Numbered from the stretch's first letter, positions 48,501 to 61,833 are shown. The stretch is 64,000 nt of DNA from Polytrichum commune (GCA_950295325.1 OX485807.1:41818440-41882439); one strand, 5' to 3'. Notes: generated from the letters alone by a model not told the origin. Translations and numbers: made by a program.

Positions 48501-49526
48501 CATGTCTACAATCTTACCACATTGATTATCCCAATTAGCAAGGAGGGCTAATAGTGAGTGTGGGAAATTCGTGCCACCAAAAGATATAGGAGGCATTATT
48601 CATCTTGATATTATTCACTAAAAACACTATTCATAGCAACATCATCAACTAAAAGCATTGGCACGTTCATCTTGGCATTGTTCATTGACAAGCATTTGTT
48701 TGCATATAAAAAATTTATCACTCCACAAGCACCTTAGCACACACATTAATTTTCATGAAATGCATGGTAAATGAGCATGCATTCATGAATCTAGTATCAC
48801 TTAGTAAAAATTTCAGCCCTTGCTCTAATTTTGAGACTTGGCAAAATAGTGTGTGTTTCGAAAATTAGTACCACACACACTATTTGGGATTGGGATAATT
48901 AGTGTAGTTAGTAGAAGCGTTCCAAAGTTTGTAATAATAAAAAGTTCAAAATACAATATCTCCTTCCTCAGGTGGATCGGTATGCCACGACTCGGGATGG
49001 ATGCCCAAAGGCATAACAAAAAAAGGCCATGTTGCCCCGGTTCTAGGAGATTCAAATGTGAACAAGGATATTTCAAAGTAGCTTATTATATGTACTAGGG
49101 AAATGTAAGGGGGGAAGTTGCTTGGAAGATAAGTTGTGGCACTAATAAAATATTTGGAGCTACCTGTCAAGGGAGTTAAATTATTACACGCCTCCTGGAT
49201 GATCGCTTTTACCTACTCTCGCAAAGCTGGCAGCGCTGGCCGCTGACGCTTGCACGCGGCGGAGGGAGGTCGTGGCGGTAGTCGAACGGCGTGGGCTGCG
49301 CCGTCGACGGTGGGCCTTCGTTTCCCGTCTCCGAGGCTTGGCAAACACGGGAAGGAGCGATGGGTTGCTGCTCCTGGTCGTAAGTAGGCTCATTAGGGTT
49401 TACAGAATAACGAAGAGAAAGCGGGAGTTCGGCGAGTTGTTTTGTTCTTCGTCGGTGTAACTTAGATAGATAGAGAGACGGATTGGATTGGACTGGATTG
49501 GATTGGATTGAAGGAAGTAGAAAGCG
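45511..49526. other. Spacer between VPS50 and the helicase gene
   Basis: No gene recognised across 4 kb. The last about 330 bp (from 49190) is GC-richer and probably includes the helicase promoter and 5' leader, ending in repeated TTGGAT units before the ATG. Confidence 0.4.
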
Positions 49527-52500
49527 ATGGGGCGGGACAAACATCGAGATCGGGAGAAGGAGTACAGCGAGCGGGAGAGGGAGAGAGCGAAGGAGAAAGA
49601 GCGGAAGCACCGAGAAAGGGAGAGAGGGGAGAAGGATCACGAGAGGAAGCGGAGTAGGCGAGATGAGGAGGGCGTTGTGGAGGTGAAGGAGAGAGAGAAG
49701 GATAAAGAGAAGGGGAGGTCTAGGGATAAGGAAGCGAAGAAGGAGAGGGAGCGGGAGAAGGAGAAGGAGAGGGAGGGTGAGGAGGAACGGGAACGGGAGA
49801 GGGAACGGAAACGGAGGAAGAAGGACGAGGATGAGAGCAGGGAGAGAGAAGAGAAGGAAAGGGAGAGGGAGGAGCGTGAGAGGGAGAAATTGAAGGAGAG
49901 GGAGAGGGAGCGAGAGCGAGAGCGAGAGAAGGAGCGTGAGAGGGAAAAGGAACGTGAGAGGGAGAAGGTACGTGAGAGAGAAAGTTATAGGGAGAAGCAC
50001 AGGGAGAGAGGAGGAAGAGAAAAGGATAGAGATAGGGATGATAGAGATGGAGATGGGGAACGAGACCGTGAGAGGAAGAGGAGAAGGAAGGAGGAGGAGA
50101 CAGGCAGAGATGAATTTAAATTAAAAAAGGAAGCCGACAATGATGAGGATCCTGAAGAAGAGCAGAAGAAACTTGATGACGAGATTGAAAAACGACGACG
50201 GAGAGTGCAAGAGTGGCAAGAGCTGCGGAGGCGGAGAGAGGAAGAGGACAGGCAGAAGAGAGGATTGGTGCCGGCAGAAGCAGATGTTGTTCCCACCACT
50301 TCAAATGCAAAAAAAACCTGGACGTTGGAGGGTGAAGATTCCGATGATGAAGATGATGCAGTGTTGGTGAAAACGGAAGGGGGAAGTGTTAGCAGGGTGG
50401 CAGCCTTCGAGAATGGTGATGTGGTCATGGCTGAACTTGGTAGTGATTTTGGTGGGGCATCACATAGTAAGGGTTTTAAAACCCTGGGGAAAAGGTCGGG
50501 CAGCGTGGAGAATGTGTTTACTCCGACTGACATAAAAAAAGAGGAGGTGGAGGAAGAAGAGGTGGATCCACTCGATGCTTTTATGAATTCCATGGCCATT
50601 CCTGAGGTGTGTTTTAAATTCCCGCAATGGTGGTGCGTTTCCAATTATGCATTATGCACCCAATTGGCTGCTATGGACATGTAGATTGGTAGGATTTTTT
50701 GTGATGCACTGAATTTGTGAGTGTGAATTATCTTGGGATTTTCCAGCTTCTCTGTCCCTCCTATTTGAAGCAGCTAAAACAATGCGAGAGTTCAAGAGTT
50801 GCTAAGAGTTTTCAGTAATGGCCATTGAAAGGAGTTGATCATTCACCTGCACTTGCGACATTTTAATTTCCCGGACTACTAATTAGTTGAATGACTGCAG
50901 GTCAGCAATGTGGATGCTAATGTTGCAGAGGCCCCTCAGCCCTTGGCGAAGGCCAGCGGGCCCGCTCAAGTTTCCAAAAAAGGGCAAGAGAATGGAAAGC
51001 TTGTAAGGCGTAATAACAGAAATGGGGTGGGTCGAATTATGCCTGGGGATGATTCAGCTTCTGAGGATGAGAGGGAAGACGAGGAAGGTAAGCCTTGCCT
51101 GCAACATTCTCTTGATTATGTAGTGCTGTATGTCTCAACACTTAGAGGATGAGGTTACTGGAGATTGGGAATTTCTTCTCCCTTTCTATATTAGGATCAT
51201 TGTTGCACACTATAGTCAACTCATATGAAGGTGTTACTACATTTTTAATCTGGAAACATTGGTAATAAAGGAAACACCGAGGTATTGCTTGGTGGCCTGT
51301 ATTTGTGATGAAGATCACTGCTGTTCTCTTGCTTTTTGTGAAAACTGATGTGGGAAGTATGGCTGGTGTTATCAGGGAAAGTGGGGGATGAAGATGATGA
51401 GGAATTTTTGAAGAGAGTTAAGAAAACCAAGGCAGAGAAATTGGCCATTGTAGACCACACAAAGATTCAGTATCCTGCTTTCCGGAAGAATTTCTACATT
51501 GAAGTGAAAGAAATATCACGCATGACTACAGAGGAAGCCACCACATACAGGAAGGATCTAGAGCTAAAGATTCGAGGCAAGGATGTGCCTCGGCCTCTGA
51601 AAACTTGGAATCAAACAGGGCTTAGCAACAAAGTCTTGGAGGTAATAAAAAAAGCAGGGTTTGAAAAGCCAATGCCTATTCAAGCACAGGCCCTTCCAAT
51701 CATTATGAGTGGAAGGGATTGCATTGGTATTGCAAAGACAGGGTCAGGTAAAACGCTTGCATTTGTGTTGCCAATGCTCCGGCATATCATGGACCAGCCA
51801 CCTCTTCAACAAGGTGATGGACCAATTGGAATGATTATGGCTCCTACAAGAGAGCTCGTGCAGCAAATTTACAATGATATCAAGAAGTTCTCTAAGGTGC
51901 TGGGGTTAACTTGCGTGCCAGTCTATGGGGGCTCAGGTGTAGCACAACAGATCAGTGACCTGAAGAGAGGGACAGAAATGGTGGTTTGCACACCAGGTCG
52001 AATGATTGACATTCTGTGTACGAGTGCAGGGAAGATCACCAACTTGCGTCGAGTGACTTATCTTGTAATGGATGAGGCAGATCGGATGTTTGACATGGGC
52101 TTTGAACCTCAGATCACACGCATTGTGCAAAATACTAGACCAGATAGACAGACAGTGCTTTTCTCAGCGACATTCCCCAGGTGAGAAGTCAAAAATTGCT
52201 TTGCTAATTTCTTCGACTCAAACCTTTCCGCATCCTTTTGATATGAACACCTGCATCTGTTTGGTGGAAATTGTGGATTCTAGTTCACAGGTGCCAATCT
52301 TGCAGAGACTTTTAACAAGTCCTTCCTCTGACATTGGAGCTCAATCTAACGTGCAAGGGGCTACTAGGTTGTGCTATTATGTCAAGTACAGCTGGTTTCA
52401 TCTCTTTGTTTTCCTGTACATTTGCCCTCATTCTACTGACTTTGTCCAATGTTCCTGATCTTAAGTCATTTGTCTTAAGATACTTTTTCTAATCGTTTTT

Positions 52501-54208
52501 GACCTTGGTGCTCACTTTGCCTTTTCTAATTAGTTAGTTGTGTTTTCAGTTACACGATGTCAGGATGAACAAATTCTTCATTACTCTTTATTGACTGCTA
52601 AATTGTGGAGGATGCAGGCAGGTGGAGGTTCTTGCTCGCAAGGTTCTAACCAAGCCGGTGGAGATTCAAATTGGTGGACGCAGTGTTGTGAACAGTGATA
52701 TCACACAAACTGTAGAAGTCCGGCCAGAAGGTGAACGGTTTTTGAGATTGCTTGAGCTCCTTGGGGAATGGTATGAAAAGGGGAAAATCCTTGTTTTTGT
52801 CCATTCCCAAGAAAAATGTGATAGCCTCTTCAAGGATTTGCTGAAGGCTGGATATCCATGCCTATCATTGCATGGTGCCAAGGACCAAACTGATCGTGAA
52901 TCGACTATCACAGATTTTAAGACAAATGTATGTAATCTCATGATAGCTACAAGTATCGCAGCACGTGGACTGGATGTGAAGGAGCTTGAGCTTGTGGTAA
53001 ATTATGATGTGCCCAATCACTATGAAGATTATGTTCATCGTGTTGGCCGTACAGGCCGTGCTGGGCGGAAGGGGTGTGCAGTAACTTTCATATCTCCTGA
53101 TGAGGAACGATATGCCCCAGATCTTGTGAAAGCATTGGAGCTTTCGGAGCAGCCAGTGCCAGAGGATCTGAAGAAGCTTGCTGATGATTTTATGGCTAAA
53201 GTTAAACAGGGTAGTGAGCAAGCCCATGGAAGTGGCTATGGAGGTAGTGGGTTTAAGTTTAACGAAGAGGAAGATGAGGCTCTCAAGGCAGCCAAAAAGG
53301 CCCAGGCTAGAGAGTATGGTTTTGAAGAAGAGGAAGACAAAACAGACTCTGAGTCAGATGATGAAGGTATACGGAAAGCAGGTGGTGAGATGTCCCAAGT
53401 TGCTACTATGCAAGCTGCTGCACTTGCTGCTGCTGCTAAAGCTGGTTTGCCTTCTGCAATTAATCCTGCATTTGGTGCTGCCAATCCACAGTTCCAAGCT
53501 GCTCTAGCAACCATGGCCCAAGCAGCTGCAGCCAATCAAGCAGCAGGAGCAGCCCTCCCTGGGATGAACTTCCCTGGTATGAGCATGCCTGGGTTTGCAG
53601 GTCTCAATATACCTGGAATGCCAATGATGCCAAATATGGCTCAACTGATGGCCTCAATGGGTATGTCTAACATCGGGCAAGTCCCAAATCTAAACATGCA
53701 ACAGATTGCCAACCATATGGCACTTGCCAATATGGCAGGTGCCATGGGTCATATAGGCTCTCCAGTATTGGGGATGACTCCTGGTGCACCAGCTGCAACT
53801 GGGTTGCCTGACGGAAACCCAGCTGCAAGAGCAGCAGCTATGGCAGCAGCTTATAATCTGCAAAATAGCCTAGCCAAGATTCAAGCAGATGTGGCACCTG
53901 AAAGCTATGAAATTGAACTTGAAATTAACGATTTCCCACAACATGCACGATGGAAAGTAACTCATAAGGACGCCTTAGGGCAGATCAGTGAATGGACTGG
54001 AGCAGCCATTACAACTCGAGGCCAGTATTTTCCTCCTGGAAAAGTTCCAGCACCTGGAGAACGGAAGTTGTTCTTGTTTATAGAAGGTCCCACTGAAGCC
54101 TCCGTTAAGAAAGCTAAGGCAGAAGTCAAACGTATCCTGGAGGAGTCCACATCGGCAGCCATACAATTACCAGGACCAGCTCAACCTGGGAAATATTCAG
54201 TGCTTTAA
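49527..54208 (+). CDS. RH42: DEAD-box pre-mRNA splicing helicase, PRP5/RH42 (DDX46) type, four exons
   Basis: Seen: exons 49527-50606, 50901-51087, 51376-52180 and 52618-54208 join in phase through GT-AG introns to 1220 residues. Residues about 1-200 are an Arg/Glu/Asp/Lys mixed-charge tract. The core follows: Q motif (FEKPMPIQ, about 518-525), AKTGSGKT 542-549, PTREL 579-583, TPGR 628-631, DEAD 655-658, SAT 686-688, and HRVGRTGRAG 831-840. An acidic linker, an Ala/Met/Gly-rich stretch (about residues 960-1100) and a KH-like C-terminus with EIEINDFPQ-type sequence and a TRGQYFPPG loop follow. Known: PRP5/DDX46 remodels U2 snRNP for branch-site pairing during prespliceosome assembly, using ATP in the nucleus. 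The KH-like tail and RE-rich head distinguish this group from DDX5-type helicases. Start context and the absence of an upstream in-frame ATG support the start. Confidence 0.95.
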
Positions 54209-54965
54209 AGTTCTGGAGCTTGGTTTGCAGAAAAGAACTTGGAGCAGAAGATTATATCAAATTCTCAATGTACAAGGTCTACCAGGTTGTTTGGATATTA
54301 TATCTTCCTTGTCAGTGTCAACCACCATTGTCATTTTTGTTGTTATTTTTGTTAGGAACAGTCCCTCTGGTGTGTTAGGTCCGCTTAGCAGCTGCAGGTT
54401 ATTTCTTTTTTTCCTTGTAGCACATAAATAGTGATCGGAAGGGGAGATGTTTTAGCACTGTCAGATTGTTGGGCTGTGTGCAGAAGTTGACTTGTACCTA
54501 CCATTGTGGGTTTGCAGCTTACATTGGGGAGATATGCTGTCCGGTTTTGTCTCTGGTTACTTTCAGCAACCAAAGATGCGCTTTTCGACTGCAACCGCCT
54601 TGCTATTTGTCTAGATGTCCTATAAAATGTGACTATATGGGCAGGCCACATTGTAGTTATAACTTGAACAGGAACTAGTCAATATGGCCATATGTGGATA
54701 CATCCAAGGGTGGACACACTACAGTATATGTGCTCATAAGTGAGGATGGTTGTGCATTCACATCTGATCTGTAGCGTTGAAAGCTATCAATAAAGCCATG
54801 AAGCTGAACACCAACCTCATGCAGAGCATGTTGGAGCTTGATAGCTTGGAAATGTTGTGATTAGATGAACCTAGAATTCCTTCACCATTGGTCGTCTTAA
54901 TGGTGTAGCTAATTTGTAAGTATCACGTCAAGGTGACGATGCATTTCTTCGTTGAAAGGAGTAAC
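54209..54965. other. Helicase 3' UTR and spacer
   Basis: The first several hundred bases are probably 3' UTR; AATAAAG at about 54788-54794 could serve as a poly(A) signal. Nothing else recognised. Confidence 0.4.
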
Positions 54966-55253
54966 TCATTGGCAATTTTTGAAATTGTTCATCGCACTTT
55001 TGGGTTTCAGTTTTGAACAGTTGAGATTTATATTACCACCTTGCATCATCTTATCAGGCATAAAACTAGGACATATGTGGGATCCAGACATGGCTAGTAT
55101 ATGTGCTTTGCCAAACCTCCTACCTCCAGGCTTGAACGAGCCCTGATTGTTGCAAAATGTGCAGGTGTTCTCCACAGTACATTCACCCATAACCATTGAT
55201 GAGAACTTCACCCCAATCGGAGTTACTTTGAAGTCACCTTCGCCTGATGCCAA
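54966..55253 (-). pseudogene. BED-type zinc-finger fragment of a hAT-like transposase
   Basis: The minus-strand frame contains CTFCNNQGSFKPGGRR, FGKAHILAMSGSHICPS and FMPDKMMQ. The C-x2-C, then H, then about six residues and C, with G-R near the middle, fit the BED-finger N-terminus of plant hAT proteins. Only this part is present. Its relation to the C-terminal relic at 22202-22432 is unknown. Confidence 0.5.
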
Positions 55254-58109
55254 AAATCCAATCCTGTGGCTCTGCTTTTTGTCAAAGGCATGATGCTACA
55301 TGGCTGTTTTTGACCTTTGGATGCTCAACTCAGCAAAGCATTTGCTGTAAAGTTGTATCCTAATAAGAGCTCCTTTACCCTGTTTTCAGCCCCAACCTAG
55401 GGTTTGTGAATTTAAGGCTTTTCGAATTATTTTGCAGTTACCGAGTTATTCCACAAGTTGGATTGACAATCACTGGGCATGATTATATATGTGCTACCTA
55501 TTGGTTGATGGGATCTACCCGGATTGTTTGATGTTTGTTAAGACCATTATGAACTATAAATGACCCGATGCAGAAAACTGACGGCATATGGCTAACCCAC
55601 GGTTTCAGATACAAAATTACATTTTCGTCCTTCAAAAGTCCCAAGAAAAGTCCTCTTTACACCTGTTGAAAATAACCATGCATTCATCATAATTCAACTC
55701 CTCCAAATCACTAACGCCCTTCTCCAATAGGGCATTTCGGTTAGTTTTGGGTTCCCTTTTATGAAGAAAACAATGAGACGACACTAACACAGCACCTTAC
55801 AAGCCAAGGGGATACATTGAATTCTTCTTGCTGGAGGCCAAGCTACATTCCAACTAACATTGATTGACACCATAGCATCTTCAACAATCCAAGCACATCC
55901 AATACAGAAAGGGCACATATTTCAAACATTTTAAAATATACCCATGGATTTTAACCAAACAAAAAATAAAGTAAATGACCTTTGACAATATGAGAAGGGG
56001 GATGATGTTCATCCAGCAGTGTGTATGAATGAACAAGCCTCTAAAACTCTTAATCTGTAGGAAACATTTGATTTATGTGTCGATTGTTAGATCAATTCCC
56101 ATCCAAAATCTATTCTCAAGATTTAGGTTGTCATGTATGAAAACACGATTGCCATATTGATCATAAAAATAGTCAATCAAACAGTTTACTCAAGTGGCCA
56201 TATATTCATGCAATTGATGGTCATATTAAACAATACTGAGATTCTTGCATTTACCCCATTCCTAAGCCAGTACCACTAGATGTAGCTAATAATTTACCAC
56301 AAATTGATGGATGATATATTTTTTCTTATAACGTACACTTGAGTTCGACAAAATTCGAATGAAATACAATTGTCAAATTAAAATTGTATCAACCATAGGT
56401 GTTTGATGATTGACACTCAAATATTATGAAGTTGTCAATTGGGAGTGGTTTGTTGCCCGCATCACACTCTTGAACAACGGCAACCTCTAGAGGTGAGGCA
56501 CCCATAACCAATCACTTAAGAGATTCTACCCCAAATATGGAGAAGTATAAGGCCGTGCAAATTTATTTTTCTATAGGAAGATAGAAATCAAGAGGACTAC
56601 AAAATTTTTGGTAATTTTATTCCTTTGATTAAAATTCCTATGAATTTTTGAAGCCAAAAGTTGGCCCGAACACATTACCAATGTCTTGTGTTTGCCATAA
56701 CTGCTCATTTTGAGATTAATCCTCCTCACTTTAGCACTCAAAACCGGGGGCATGTGTCATGGCATTATTTGATTCCTTGGTGATACCACAAATGAAGTTG
56801 GAGACTTAGGGTTAGTTTCCATACATGTTGCTTCACCCATCATATTCTAGTGGAAATATAGATTCCACCTGGTGGCATCTACATTTCCACTAAAATTTGA
56901 TGAACAAGCAGCCTACATGGAAACTATCCCTTAGAAACCATGAAACATAGAACCTTATTTTAACCACCTACGAAAATAAATTACCAAAATAAGTCCTACC
57001 TTGTTCAAATATATGGCACCCTATAGATTCTTGATGGGTCTCGATCGGGAATAGGTAGTTCTACTCTATCTACACAATGATCTATCTAAACTCTCTGAGC
57101 TACCACAACATTTCTTCTAATTTTACCTCCCAAAATTTGTGTTCAACCTTGACCGACTCTATAATCTCCTATTTGACCACAGACATAATGATCAACATTG
57201 CTCTCGCAAATTTTGAAGTCCTGAACCTCAATTGAAGCTAGGTTTTATATATATGTACATGAAGCACAAAAGTTGCCAAAGTACCAAAACCCCAAAAAAA
57301 CAAGTGTTTCAAATCTAAACGATAACCAAAAAAGTTGCACAATTACTCGGCAAATGCCAACAATGAGGAGCACAAACACCAAAAATCAAGACCGCAAATC
57401 CAAAAATTTAGATTTGAAATCCACATATCAACAAAGTTTCCCTTAAAGCCACTTAATTCGGCAACCTCTTAGCAACTTACATGTGTCCCCATAGTGGTAT
57501 GATATAGACGGTGCCTCACCACTCCAATGGCTCATAAGCAACAAAAAAAATTGGCATGCTCTTCATGTCAATGAGCCCAACTCAAGCCCCCCTTGTGAGC
57601 TCAAAGAAATGATCCTTCTCATTGGGCCATCATTGGGGCTAGAAATTTACATCTCATTCAACCAACACAACAATGACTTTTCAATTCAATATTTAAAATA
57701 CTATGTTTATTGGATCAACTTTTCCTTCCGATGACTACGTCTTCCTCATTTGTACCTCCTCCTTCTTTTCTATAACGTTACTCAGTTGGTGAGTTACGGT
57801 CAGTTGTCCTAACTTGAGATTCGGTCTGAAGCATTGCGATTCCGACATCCAAAGGCTCTATTCTTGAATCTACTGCAGAGCCCATGAACATAGCTCATCA
57901 ACTGAGTAATGTTATGTCCATCAACCTTCTCTCTTAAGTCTTCACTTACAATCTTCTCATGCTACCAATTCTTCTCACTCACCATCCCGGAGTTCTCCGT
58001 CTCTAGTTGCGTGTCTTGCTCTTTGATATGACCCCAACACTTGTACTAAGGTAAACTATATAACAAAAACCTACACTCCTCCCCCTCCAAACATGTTTGG
58101 AACCCCAAA
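55254..58109. other. AT-rich spacer, nothing recognised
   Basis: Nearly 3 kb without a convincing exon, RNA gene or complete repeat on either strand. Confidence 0.4.
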
Positions 58110-58205
58110 TATAATATTATTCATATTCACAACAATGTTATGTGGGACTGATAATATTCCACAAAATATTCCCTGATATTTCTCACATTCAAACTGAACG
58201 TGAAG
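58110..58205. mobile_element. Palindromic MITE, copy C (half element)
   Basis: ATTATTCATATTCACAACAA and TGTTATGTGGGACTGATAAT match the left arm of the MITE at 5373. The right arm is missing after about 58205. Confidence 0.65.
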
Positions 58206-58789
58206 TCCACGGTGGTTCGCACTACATTAATTCAGGATGTTTGATGTTGTTTCCATAGTCGAAACAACTAAAATTGTTATTATGTCGTAACAATGCACTG
58301 CGGTCCTGTTTTATAGGATGATTTATTAGTATACAACAAACATATTTTGTCATGAGTGAAATCATCATGAACGTCCCCCAAAAGTTACAATATTAAACCA
58401 AATGAGTTCATAGTTGAATGAATATTGCAGTTTCATCCACACGTGGTTTCATCACATCAATGATTATTGTCATTTTGGTTGTCGTATAGATTATATACAT
58501 ATATAGAGAGAGAGAGACTCTAGGTCTTACATATAGATAGGTATATATATATATATTTGCACTAAATTCACTGCATTTTCACCATGGGCAAGATTGATGG
58601 GTGCCCAGTTGCAAGGGCAAAATGGCATCTAGCCCTGGCTGAGTAGGTACTACAAGGAGCAATTACTTTGGTATTCTTTTTTATTTTGAGCATTTAGAGT
58701 AGTCAATTGTGACTCTGTGGCCGCAGTAATTGTAACTTATAAGTACTGGGTACAGTTCACCTTGATACCCATATATAAATATATATATA
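58206..58789. other. Spacer with short AG and TA runs
   Basis: A small AG run near 58505-58515 and TA runs near 58540-58555 and 58775-58788. No gene recognised. Confidence 0.4.
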
Positions 58790-58922
58790 TTGGAACACAT
58801 GAGGTGCTTGACCACCTGGCTAGTTTCTATCTAGTAGAGAAACGATTTCATAGCCAGGAATCGAACCGCCAACCACTCCAATCGGTTTGGGTACCTTTCC
58901 ACTATCATCCAGTAGTTTAGGG
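58790..58922 (-). mobile_element. tRNA-derived SINE, copy 2
   Basis: Read on the minus strand from 58922, the sequence opens CCCTAAACTACTGGATGATA, then has a degenerate A box (TGATAGTGGAAAG) and a B box GGTTCGATTCC at 58867-58857. Its body matches copy 1 at 62677-62867 through CAGGTGGTC. The 3' tail is a TA-rich run. No clear target duplication. Confidence 0.75.
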
Positions 58923-58944
58923 TCATCTCGGACCCACCCTTGAT

Positions 58945-59640
58945 ATGTGTTACCCTGATAAGTGTTAAAATTGCATGTGTGTCAAGGAAAATTGTGCTCC
59001 CCCCCCCAAAAAAATCCAAAAAATGTATTAGTAAGTGTAATTGTTAAGAGAATTCATACATTATGCTCCCCTCTTTGATGATTTCACCTCAATAAGTCTT
59101 AAATTGGATGAAAGTGAAGATATGAATTTTCTAGCTTGGATGAAATTGACATAAACCTTAGCCCTAAACCCTACTACCTTACTAGAACAACTTGCATTGG
59201 TATCTGCAAAGAGTGAAACTAGACCCACTATGAATGTACACGAGTTCATCAATTATGAACTAGAGTTTGTTTTAAACAATCCCTACACGCTTATTGAGGA
59301 GGAAATTATAAGTATGCTTGATGAGAGAGATGATGCAATTGACAATGAGCCCATTGAAGAAGTTGGCAATGTGCAAATTGGTGATGTGGTGGTAGATAGA
59401 GTAGGATTCAAGGATGCTAGAAGTGCATTAGTGACCTCGAAACAATTTTTTAAATAAAGGCCCATTGTTGTTACACCTTTCATCCAAAGCATTCAAACAC
59501 TTCGAAAGGAAATAGGATCTTGGTGTGCACAAGAATCTCATCAAATTATTATAGATCCATTCTTTCATTATGCTTAGATGAATGATGACATTCATATCTT
59601 ATGTATTTTCATCCTTTATTCCATTGATGACCTAAGATTA
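58945..59640 (+). mobile_element. Internally deleted pogo/Tigger derivative
   Basis: GTTACC-TGATAAGTGTTAAAA at the left and GCTCCCCTCTTTGATGATTT further in align with the left subterminal part of the element at 8360 (GTTACCCC..., CTACTCCCTTCTTTGTTAG). The right part aligns with its C-terminal coding region and 3' flank (ATTATAGATCCATTCTTTCA against CTATAGATTCTTTTTTTC). About 2 kb of transposase is missing. The exact termini have decayed. Confidence 0.7.
59197..59457 (+). pseudogene. C-terminal remnant of pogo transposase
   Basis: MNVHEFINYELEFVLNNPYT parallels MNAHEYLNYEMEFDLNNPYE of the transposase at 9367-10905; the acidic stretch and the SxxxFF end also correspond. No DNA-binding or catalytic part is present. 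Confidence 0.8.
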
Positions 59641-61284
59641 GAAATGATTTATGGTCTTTGTGATGAACTCCGAAGTGCTCAATCATTAGAGTCTTAACTG
59701 TTTTTGAGCATGTTTTTTTTTTATCGTTGTTGGGCATGTTCCTAAGACATAGATTTTGACATTAGAATTGAACTCAACATGTTCTTCACATTTGTAGTAG
59801 TTGTGACATAATAGGTGAAGGTGTAATAGATAGAAAGAGGAGAGATCAAGTGAGGAGGAGGATGGGTTGAGACTAGCTTAGCTTGGCTTCAAATTTGGTG
59901 TGCATGCAAGCAAGAGACGAGGGGAGGGGATGAAAGGATTGCAAAAACTTGTGGAGTCGAAAATGCAAGGTGGTTGCCTTTTGTGAGACAATTTTTTTGA
60001 CATATTAGACTTACTTCATAATTATGGTGTGGTTTAAGGTTAAAAGTAAAGTTAGAACTTTATAATAGTGAATAAGTGGAAAATTAGTGAAAATTTAGAA
60101 GAAATAACTATTTTCAACTAACTAACCATAGTCCAAAGTGGAAGAGCCGTCTGGAAAAGACCATGGTCATGTGATCAATTAGGAGAACTTATGAATCTGG
60201 CTATGGACAAATATGTTGGTTAGGAAGACATGTTTTTTTTTTCTGGACTTGACAACGACCATAGGAAAAAAAGAGGAGAGAGGGATCATTAACAACTACT
60301 TCTCGTGAAGAGAGTAGCTCCTTCCCTCATTTGAAAGTGAGACGATAATCTGAAAAAATCACCGAGTGTAAAAGTGTCCTCTCATAATACAAAACTGTGA
60401 AATTTACTTTCAACGATATGATTGTATAGACTATAGTCTCGATGACATTGTGTTCAGTGCAGTGAGTGAACTCAGGATCGATCTGGGTATATCGTACATA
60501 GGCCACTTACCGCTCACAGCCACTAACCGTGCACTTCACCGTTCACTACTCTACTGTTCACCGTTCGTCTCCTCTATTGTTGTTTTGTTCTTTGATAATG
60601 TATCTTGTGATACTGCATGTGTATGAGCTTTGCTTTGAATATATCATCGGGATAATTTGCTTATTTGAAGGAAGTTAAAATGCCAGTGGAAACATACAGA
60701 GGTAGATGGTTTACAACAATATTTTACTGCATAAAATTGGTCAATGGAGTAGCACACTAGAGTGAATCTCTGTAAGCCTGACGAAGCTCAAAATCACTCA
60801 TGTAGGTGAAGCGAAGAATGATGAAAAAATCCGGAAGCAGCTTGAAAAGGAGAAGGTAGTAGAATTGAAGAAGAAAGAAAAACAAGAATGCCCAACAGAT
60901 AATAAGGTTGAGAAAAAACAAGAAATGAGGCTTAAAAGCCAACAACGTCCAACAGTCATGTTTGCCATAAAGAGAGCTTCTTTTGTAACGCTTGTAGCAA
61001 AAGTTGAACGAACATTGATAGTGCACGGTTAGTGGTAAAGGTAGTTAATTTCCAATGCCCAATACAGTTGTATAAAGAACTATGAAAAGGCCATGATTTT
61101 TCAATAAAAATTTCCATTTTACTTTTCAACACTAATATTAAGTGAGCCATTAATTTAATTCAAATACCAAATTTGGAAAATTTTGCTACCCACCTCAAAA
61201 AATAAAACATCAAAGTCAAATGTGCATGGTTAGTAGCTTGCTTACGATATATGTATTGAGAAGAGGCTGGGAAGACTCAAGATC
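59641..61284. other. Spacer, nothing recognised
   Basis: Only short ORFs; no family likeness on either strand. Confidence 0.4.
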
Positions 61285-61560
61285 AATGATCGGGGAGAAC
61301 CGACAATTAGTTACAAATGAACCGGTTGAAGTTCAAGACTGCAGGAAAAATTACCGATCATTTTAGAGGAATTTATAGAGTATATATACCCCTATTTAAT
61401 AAAGGAAAACCGGAGAATGTCAATATGTAACCGGTTGGACTTGCAAACACATGGATCTCAACCAATTATGCCCAAACAATCTCCCCGATCACTGCTCAAG
61501 ATATAAGGGAATTTCGGGTATTTATCTATCATATCATTTGAATTATTTAGTGAATGGATA
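61285..61560 (+). repeat. AACCGGTT-bearing dispersed repeat, copy 3
   Basis: Contains AATTAGTTACAAATGAACCG, ACCGATCATTTTAGAGGAAT, TAACCGGTTGGACTTGC and CCAATTATGCCCAAACAATC in the same order as copies 1 and 2. Related sequence may continue to about 61760. Confidence 0.65.
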
Positions 61561-61833
61561 GGTTCAAGACTCAGCTTTCAAGAAAGTAAACTTCGATCCC
61601 TGGGAAAGGCCGAAGTGCAGTCTGAGTGTAAGTTTGAGGTCGATTTTTGTTTTTGGGAGAAGACCTCCAGGGGGAAAAGATCCTGGAATACTTCCTCTCG
61701 CAAAGAGAAAAGATTTGTGTATTGTCAGTTAGAATGACTATATAGCCTGGTGAAACATCGGGTGTGAAGCCCTGGTCGGAGTAAACGTGTCTTTTTATAG
61801 TATTAATGTCTAAGGAGCACGTGCATAACATTA

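Noticed and set aside
49209-50000. 263-codon minus-strand ORF, Leu/Pro/Ser-rich
   Set aside because: It is the exact antisense of the purine-rich Arg/Glu tract of the helicase; the open frame follows from base composition.
49985-50644. 219-codon minus-strand ORF, Ser-rich
   Set aside because: Antisense shadow of helicase exon 1; no family resemblance.
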